This document shows, piece by piece, positions 63,421 through 64,000 of a stretch of 64,000 bases of DNA (its first letter is position 1; each line of letters starts with the position of its first letter). The stretch lies in contig JAGDZQ010000025.1 in NCBI GenBank assembly GCA_049115715.1, forward strand, positions 310,001 through 374,000. Reading direction: 5' to 3'. The notes below the pieces were generated by a model that saw only the letters and a program-made list of their open reading frames with translations, ran no database searches and had not been told where the DNA came from. Source of the DNA: JAMZMI01 sp049115715. Lineage in GTDB: Bacteria; Bacteroidota; Bacteroidia; Cytophagales; Cyclobacteriaceae. A program made the position numbers and the translations under genes.

Positions 63421-64000
63421 ATGTTTAAGATACAATATTATATATTCCTGTTGATCGCGTATGCAGCGATAAACCAATCTTTTGCTCAAGAGAAAAAAGA
63501 TAAAATCAAATACAAAGCTGACATTGGAGAAAGGATCCGTAAGGATGGTGAACGTGTTCAAAAGCTGAGCTTCAATGTGGTTTTCAAACAGGAGAATACG
63601 ACCGTTTATTGTGACAGTTCTTATTACTACAAAACGACAAATATCATGGAAGCTTACGGCCATGTTAAAATTGTCGAAGATTCTACCACGATAACAGGGG
63701 ACTATCTTTTGTATAATGGAGACTTGAGAACTGCAAAGCTTAGGGACAATGTCATTTATCAAAAAGGTGAAAAAAAGCTATACACAGAGTTTCTTGATTA
63801 TGATCTTGATAATGAAATTGCACATTACTTTAACAACGGAAAGCTGGTAGATGAAACCAATATACTCAAAAGCGAAATAGGGTATTTCTACAGTCAATGG
63901 GATTATGCCTTGTTTTGGAAAAATGTGTTTCTGGATGCTCCAGATTACGATTTGGAGACCGACACACTTAGATACAATACAGAAACCAAAATTGCCTACA
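63421..64000 (+). CDS. OstA-like exported protein, 3' part outside window
   Basis: Open frame from the ATG at 63421 to the window end, 193 codons without stop. Signal peptide then VVFKQENTTVYCDSSYYY, GHVKIVED and GDYLLYNGDLRTAKL, the repeating beta pattern of OstA/LptA-like domains. Such proteins help move or organise lipopolysaccharide in the periplasm. It was found directly from the bases because it has no stop in the window. Confidence 0.72.
   Translation, partial: MFKIQYYIFLLIAYAAINQSFAQEKKDKIKYKADIGERIRKDGERVQKLSFNVVFKQENTTVYCDSSYYYKTTNIMEAYGHVKIVEDSTTITGDYLLYNGDLRTAKLRDNVIYQKGEKKLYTEFLDYDLDNEIAHYFNNGKLVDETNILKSEIGYFYSQWDYALFWKNVFLDAPDYDLETDTLRYNTETKIAY

Noticed and set aside
1..64000. 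tRNA, rRNA, CRISPR, prophage or replication origin
   Set aside because: Scanned gaps for T-loop motifs, spaced repeats, phage genes and origin boxes; none found.

Overview
The window reads as chromosome of a free-living, probably marine, gliding-type member of the Bacteroidota, most likely order Cytophagales. The pointers are Bacteroidota promoters (TTTG, about 20 bp, TAnnTTTG), a secreted protein with a CHU_C/type B T9SS sorting domain, a 7TMR-DISM kinase, the NSS transporter with a tiny MetS-like subunit, AT-rich DNA and weak Shine-Dalgarno sites. The genus is inference. I found no rRNA, tRNA, CRISPR array or prophage. One IS remnant, one MITE-like element, two copies of a structured RNA element and three long hairpin repeats are present.

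Layout. 0-5.5 kb: tail of a Na+/H+ antiporter and a YjeF_N-type epimerase, a Flavo-1-like RNA element, then a tight four-gene unit (Rieske-ThDP fusion enzyme, outer-membrane-type protein, unknown protein, Crp/Fnr regulator) closed by a strong terminator and a MITE-like element. 5.8-10.3 kb: a lipoprotein gene divergent from an operon of a small unknown protein, a TPR histidine kinase and a LuxR-type regulator, with similar ACCCC/GGGGT palindromes upstream of each side. 10.4-14.4 kb: YjdM, DUF3817 protein, an orphan 7TMR-DISM kinase and a GH1 glycosidase. 14.7-19.6 kb: a planctomycete-style PSCyt1/DUF1592, DUF1552, DUF2231-cytochrome-LRR operon with three heme c sites. 19.7-29.6 kb: DUF3108 protein, second Flavo-1-like element, a 24-residue membrane ORF before YjdI, transketolase and gltBD.

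29.6-44.1 kb is largely core: a lipoprotein flanked by related hairpins, a TerB-ABC transporter fusion, ElyC-like protein, a small basic protein divergent from hisS, the CHU_C protein, YbaB, a glycosyltransferase, PspC, an OmpA/TPR lipoprotein, pyruvate dehydrogenase E1 beta and ffh. 44.2-52.4 kb: two small exported proteins, an OPT-NSS-MetS-like-MazG operon, a Prc-type protease and a ROK kinase. 52.4-57.3 kb looks accessory: an IS4 transposase remnant, small unknown genes, a DUF2306 protein, a gamma-glutamylcyclotransferase-like protein and long imperfect hairpins directly behind two genes, mixed with trxA and ppa. 57.3-64 kb: a hydrolase-fold protein lacking its nucleophile, ppk, mdh, a stand-alone cNMP-binding protein, tilS and the start of an OstA-like gene running off the end.

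The best candidates for something undescribed are the Rieske-ThDP operon, the palindrome-controlled kinase/regulator locus with its unknown small protein, the DUF1592/DUF1552/DUF2231-LRR cytochrome system, and the hairpin-flanked accessory genes at 53-55 kb. Family names are from memory of motifs; no database search was possible.
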